Part shown: piece after piece, positions 59,721 through 64,000 of the stretch
How positions within the stretch are numbered: position 1 is the first letter of the stretch
Layout: every line of letters begins with the position of its first letter
Notes under the pieces: model-generated
What the model was told of the DNA's origin: nothing
Seen by the model: only the letters and a program-made list of their open reading frames with translations
The model's database searches: none
Position numbers and translations under genes: made by a program
Assembly: GCA_036345935.2 (NCBI GenBank)
Contig: JADWOT020001446.1
Location: forward strand, 1 to 64,000
Direction of reading: 5' to 3'
DNA from: Taenia hydatigena
Lineage: Eukaryota; Platyhelminthes; Cestoda; Cyclophyllidea; Taeniidae
Length of the DNA stretch: 64,000 nucleotides

Positions 59721-60539
59721 ATGCATCTGCGTGACTGATTGTTCTTGCCTGATAAGTGACCAATGTCGCATAAATGTGATGCAACTGAGTAATTTTCCAT
59801 TGTAAGTGAAAACAACCGCTAACCTTAAAAAACGATTAAGATTTTAGCAAGAAAAGTCATTGCTCATGTATTGAAACAAAATACTTGATACTTGGAGGCT
59901 GATGCTTTTACAAATATGTGTCTGCCCCACCGCAAACAGAAGCGCAAGTACCCAAATGGTTCGAAAATTCTAGGGAGCTTACAAGGTTTCAAACACGATT
60001 TGAATGCCTTCATTACCTAAAATTCAAATAGATTTTATTCAGAGATGACAGCTTTTTAAAAGGTCAGAGATCTTTGCCAATGTACGTCATCAAGTTGGCT
60101 TTCTTCCCTTGTCAGCTGTCAACCACCAAGGCACCCACTGAGACTCGTTTCGCCTACTCCTCTGTGTAGTGATGTGGGTATCTGCTTAGGCACAGTGAGG
60201 GCTCAACCATTCAAACATGTGCTAAATCGAATTAGTCAGTGATGCCGAGTTCTACTAATCAACTCTGTAAGGCTTGAACTACCACGCAGGTATCATTTGA
60301 GGTGAATGGAGATGGTGACTTTGATGCGGATTACAGTCGCCTCCTCAGGCAACTCTCCTACTTCTACCACGATTTTAACAACACACTACTTTGCCAACAG
60401 CTGTTCACCGCCAATCAAGTGCGTAGAATTTTCTCACTCCTTGTTCTAAATTAACCTGATTTTAATCAAGCAAAGGTGTGTTGGTGCGAAAAATAGACGT
60501 CAGTGCGACCTCCCATCAAGCCCCATTCGCTTCACCCAC
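59721..60539. other. No gene; weak family A/D-like remnants at 60.1-60.42 kb
   Basis: ttgtcagctgtcaaccacc near 60110 and ctctcctacttctaccacg...acacactactttgccaa at 60350-60400 echo family A. They suggest an A-F arrangement like that at 32-33 kb, but the middle cannot be aligned confidently. Confidence 0.4.
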
Positions 60540-61015
60540 CCTCTCTGCAGAGCCACTGCAAAGATCATAACCGATTTCTCTAAGGCACAGAACAGCTAAT
60601 TGCTCACTGGACTTGACTTTCAGTTGTGCCACTGACGCCAAAGTACAGCCAGCAGCGAGTTAGGTGATTTCGCATTCGAATGCCGATGTGTGCCTTTCAG
60701 TGACCAGTCCACAGCTGCCAAACCGCAAGTTGGGTTCAGACTACTGCCACTGTTTCAATCAATTTACCACGTCCTTGTTTGCATATGTTAATCTCATTTG
60801 ATGCGTCCGAGGTTGGAGCCGGCACAAATGGTCGTCCCTGTCTAACGTTTGACCCATGTCACACATATGTGACACAACGGAATGATTGCACATTTTAAGT
60901 AACAACAGCCTCTACTTTTGAACATCGTTTAGCCTTACAGCAACAAAAAGGCATTGCTTTTATTTTTTAAAATAGTCTGCTGCTTAGAAGCTAAAGTGTT
61001 TGCGAATGTTGATTT
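60540..61015 (-). repeat. Dispersed repeat family F, copy 5 (inverted)
   Basis: Parallel to copy 1: ctctctgcagagccactgca, ctctaaggcacagaacagct, cgcattcgaatgccgat, gtgtgcctttcagtgacc, caaaccgcaag, tgcgtccgaggttggagccg, gacccatgtcacacatatgt, gcacattttaagtaacaa and gcttagaagctaaagtgttt. It is the longest F copy in the window. Confidence 0.7.
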
Positions 61016-61411
61016 GCATTGCCTATGTGGAAAAGTTTAATGTCAAACAATTTGTCTAATCAGAAATAAAGCACTGCGAATGTCTCGCTTTCAATTTTTG
61101 CACAAATAGTTTTGTTGTTTTTAAGTGCACTTATCGTGATCTGCAATATATTCTCACCTACTTAAATACGTTTGCGATCTAGTCCGTATATGCTCTCAGT
61201 GGAAATGGATGCACACGACTTGGACATTTCCACGATGAATAATAAGCTAAACAAAATCATGTCTTATTTGCGCCCTCGCCAACAGAGAACTGCTTACAAT
61301 TTAACCACTAAAATGCGATGGGCTTTCAAGCTAGAATTTTAAATGTATATTATAGCCTTTGCATCGTTTTAGCAAGTTTTGGATCATACAATAAGTTAAC
61401 AAAGTCATAGC

Positions 61412-61556
61412 TTCCCGAGGCTTCTTTGGAGACTAAAGAAGATATAACACATGAAGGGAATACATTTATTTGGTAAAAAGAAAGGGGATTCGAGGTGCTA
61501 ACATGGCCTAGAGGCCAGTTTGCCCATCGATGGCAAAAGGACAAACAAGTACCCGC
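61412..61556 (+). repeat. Dispersed repeat family C, copy 4
   Basis: cttcccgaggcttctttgga, gactaaagaagat, agggaatacatttatt, aaagaaaggggat, cctagaggccagtttgccca and atggcaaaagg align with copies 2 and 3 in order. It is the most diverged copy, and the AT run is replaced by catttattt. Confidence 0.55.
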
Positions 61557-62988
61557 AACAGGAGATGGAATTTGGGCAATTAGCGAAGTGTTACAAAATA
61601 ATGTATTTGAACAACTGTTAAGTGCCTCAAATGCGCTTGTCATTGCCACACAATCTTGGTCAATGTGCATGCGATGGAGCTTCTGAGTGTTACGCGATCT
61701 ACAGTCGAGTGGACTCTGCACAATCCAGCCAGTGCAAGTTCTTTGGCAAAGGAATAGTAGTTCCTCTTCTGTGTTTTCTATTCATTCCAAAAAGCTCATC
61801 GCATGAACGGCTTGTTGCAGACTCCATTTAGGATAATTAGTTGTGGCAGCTGGACTCCTTCACCTCAATTTTTACGCCTTTCGTAGAAAAGACACAGCAA
61901 AATGATTAAATCATCAAACAATGATTGCGCTAAGCGAATCTCACACCCGAAGTGAAGAGGTGAGAGGTACTGAAAGCATCTTCTGTGATACCAACATTAA
62001 ATCAGTTGACAACGCCCAAGGACGAGTCGCCCTTGCAGTCACATAGTTGTGTAGTGGGAGAAGAAATCGGATGTTCACTGAAATTCATTGCCTCTATGTG
62101 CGAACTGTGGTGAGTGAGTTAAAAATCCTTGTAAGTAGCTTCCTCGCTAGTCACAGATGTTATCTAAACGAGAGATCGTAGAGCGAATTTCTTAAAGACG
62201 CAAGTGTCAGACCGTTAAATTGTGTTTCAAAACAATCTATTCAGAATCGGGTTAACGCGTCGATCCTAAGCAACGCCGCGCATACCGAATCTAGGAAGCA
62301 GAACTGCTTCATCTCCTCCTCTACCAAGAATCCGATCATTTGGTGTTTAAAATACAAGCACTATTCGCTCCTCCACTGCTTCATCCATCCCCATTATAGG
62401 CATTTGACCTTGAAATTCTGACTTAACTGAACATTGAATGAGGAAAGCACGGGCAGTATGTGGTCTATCTATAGCGCTGGAGTGGAATTTTTGGTGTCAA
62501 AGCAGGCTTTGTCTCCATGATGCCTAGCGTTTGTGATTTCACTGCGGCTATCAAAGCGCATCTAAACCATCTCTGAAGTCAATGAAAGCCGCGAGTCTGT
62601 CAGTGTATTCCCTATTGACACATAGAAGATGGGCACTGGTAGCCTAGGTATGGATCTAGTTTTAGGGTAGAGGAGAGGCTTAAGTGGAAATACCTTCCTG
62701 ATCGACACTCCACTTGCCCTGCCCTCTCTCACCGGCAACCTGCTTCTCCCACTATTTGGACTACTGAACATATCGGACAAGCCCACCCATCCAAGTGTTC
62801 AAATCATATTGAGCAAAAAGTCGTCTAATCAATCACGACGGCATTCGCCGCTCACAACCACACAGCCACTGAGAAACAATGGTTCAGCGCCCACCACCTT
62901 CTTGCAGAAATCCAGGGCTTGCTCGCTCTGCGAGACTACTGCTCTAACCACAATGAAGAACTGTGACACGAGAGGCTAAGTGTGTCCA
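61557..62988. other. No firm gene; 3' flank of the right-end gene
   Basis: Downstream of the terminal exon at 62989-63064 on the minus strand. A minus stretch at about 62710-62770 reads MFSSPNSGRSRLP before a good donor (gtgagaga). It could be an exon of another transcript, but no acceptor is clear. No polyadenylation hexamer (AATAAA) was noticed close behind the stop. Confidence 0.35.
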
Positions 62989-63064
62989 TTAAAGTGGATG
63001 GCATTCACTAATAGAACGCGCATAATGCAGTGCCCATGAAGACGCAGTTGGGTGGGAAACACTT
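62989..63064 (-). CDS. Terminal exon of a short-exon gene
   Basis: A strong acceptor (tatcctccctcttccctaatag) opens this exon. Two frames are possible. The frame continuous with all four upstream exons gives RSVSHPTASSWALHYARSI and stops at TAA 62989-62991. The alternative gives KCFPPNCVFMGTALCAFY and stops at TAG 63008-63010. Either would end the protein here, so this is the 3' coding end under both readings. Protein family unknown. Confidence 0.45.
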
Positions 63065-63343
63065 CTATTAGGGAAGAGGGAGGATAGAAGCACATGGAGA
63101 AATTGGGGGTGGGTGGGGCAGAAGTCCTTAAAATGCTCAGTGTCTAATGTTAAGAACGGCGCGATTGCGACACTCACAACCGCAGATTACCGGGTTCGGG
63201 GGCCGCCTCATAGCATCACTTCTTTTGGTAAGTCCTTTTCCACTGTGTAGGCGCAGGCAGCTCGATATCCTCAGCACATGGTTGGCTAATCGCCGCAATC
63301 ATCTGTGACGGTTTGGACCACCTCCATGCACAATGTTGCTCAC

Positions 63344-63391
63344 CTTTTTGTCGTCGCTGCTTTCTTTCCACCACGATATGTCTTCTTCAAC
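63344..63391 (-). CDS. Short internal exon, 48 nt
   Basis: Both borders are near-ideal: tctctcttttttcag before and AAG/gtgagc after. Continuous frame: QLKKTYRGGKKAATTKR, a basic stretch. Alternative frame: VEEDISWWKESSDDKK, with codon usage that looks more like coding sequence. The length is a multiple of three, so skipping it would keep the frame. It follows a 169-nt intron. Confidence 0.6.
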
Positions 63392-63560
63392 CTGAAAAAA
63401 GAGAGAAAAGATAGAATGACGATGATAGCGGACAGAAGGCACAGACAGAAGAAGCAGGAGGCGAATAACGCGAAATAGGTGGGTGAAGAAGTAAGAAGTT
63501 AAAACCAATCAACCTGCCAACAAACCAGACAAAAAAATGAATGGTCAAATGAGAGCTTAC

Positions 63561-63627
63561 TGGGCCCAGGATGCAACTATCCACCTCGTCGTCTGCAAAG
63601 TCGTGTACGGAGAGGAAGATGGACCAA
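63561..63627 (-). CDS. Short internal exon, 67 nt
   Basis: The acceptor gcctgttgacacag is moderate and the donor CCCA/gtaagc strong. Continuous frame: GPSSSPYTTLQTTRWIVASW. Alternative frame: WSIFLSVHDFADDEVDSCIL, with mostly C/G third positions. Both frames stay open into the next two exons. Only the first is compatible with the 33-nt exon upstream. Confidence 0.6.
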
Positions 63628-63693
63628 CTGTGTCAACAGGCCTACACATGCAAACACACGCGCGTACACATACAAACAAACACATGTTCTTAC

Positions 63694-63726
63694 CTGTTTC
63701 CGTGCCACACTGATCACGACAACGAT
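63694..63726 (-). CDS. Micro-exon, 33 nt
   Basis: The acceptor is excellent (ccttcctttgtccttccag) and the donor CAG/gtaaga is consensus. In the continuous frame it encodes DRCRDQCGTET, using one base from the exon on each side. The frame that would feed the alternative reading of later exons contains TGA here. The intron to the next exon is only 66 nt. Confidence 0.55.
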
Positions 63727-63963
63727 CTGGAAGGACAAAGGAAGGAAGTGGACAACGGTATGCACACACAGTGGGACAGAGGGGGCGAAAAGAGTAGAGA
63801 TGAAGGAGCAGGGAGAGAAGAACACCTTCTTGTCCGTTAATATGGACCACCAGGTAGAGGGACTCTCCACAAGGTGGGAGATGAATGTGGAGAATGGGAT
63901 GGGAAGGTGAGGTATGAGCCGAACTATGCAATACGAAGCGAGAAGTAGGTGAAAAGCACTAAC

Positions 63964-63983
63964 CTTCGCTCTCAAGGGCATAA
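63964..63983 (-). CDS. Micro-exon, 20 nt, at the window edge
   Basis: Bounded by the acceptor ccttctcctccaccag and the donor GAAG/gttagt. In the continuous frame it encodes YALESE plus part of the next codon (Asp across the junction). The acceptor lies 15 nt from the window edge, so earlier exons are outside. A 20-nt exon is small enough that this call depends on its neighbours and matching phase. Confidence 0.4.
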
Positions 63984-64000
63984 CTGGTGGAGGAGAAGGA

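Noticed and set aside
63557..63981. Minus frames of 124-134 codons as single-exon genes
   Set aside because: They read straight through three introns with strong splice sites and are explained by the short exons described there.
63704..63981. Reading the 33-nt and 20-nt exons in the phase needed for the WSIFLSVHDFADDE reading
   Set aside because: That phase has a TGA in each exon, so this reading would need another upstream exon outside what I can see.
1..64000. CRISPR arrays, prokaryotic defence islands, phage or plasmid genes
   Set aside because: No regularly spaced identical repeats, no operon-like gene packing, and no long bacterial-type genes. The exon evidence is eukaryotic.

Overview
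This window reads as nuclear DNA from an animal with spliced genes. It is moderately AT-rich, with no operons or prokaryotic genes, short introns with GT/AG borders, and many old dispersed repeats that differ from copy to copy. A flatworm genome, perhaps a tapeworm, would fit the compact introns, short exons and divergent repeats. That is a low-confidence guess: no sequence here is diagnostic of a taxon.

All protein-coding exons I can argue for lie on the minus strand. Right to left they are: (1) 62989-63983, the 3' end of a gene with five consecutive short exons (20, 33, 67 and 48 nt plus a terminal exon) joined by good splice sites; (2) about 43004-43733, one exon resembling the tandem BRCT region of 53BP1-type DNA-damage mediators; (3) 40257-40690, two exons covering the activation segment and C-lobe start of a tyrosine-kinase-like domain, with a reading-frame break; (4) 36171-36620, a 149-codon exon of a protein I do not recognise. 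They are scattered exons of probably separate genes, and no pathway links them.

The rest is mainly repeats. I define seven dispersed families (A-G) by direct comparison of copies in the window. Family A is at 21.8, 32.7 and 55.0 kb; B at 0.6, 27.0 and 29.1 kb; C at 1.2, 1.6, 6.4 and 61.4 kb; D at 53.7 and 58.5 kb; E at 33.8 and 46.9 kb; F at 32.2, 33.5, 56.7, 59.5 and 60.5 kb; G at 17.2, 57.6 and 58.0 kb. The densest blocks are 32.1-34.5 kb (F-A-F-E) and 56.7-61.6 kb. Most of 1.8-17.2, 17.5-21.7, 22.5-27.0, 34.6-36.1 and 44-53.6 kb holds no supported gene.

The most unusual structure is a pair of inverted arms of about 340 nt (39937-40276 and 42294-42645) flanking about 2 kb that includes most of the kinase segment. 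Both arms keep the same exon end and the same splice donor. I found no convincing new defence, mobile or regulatory system.
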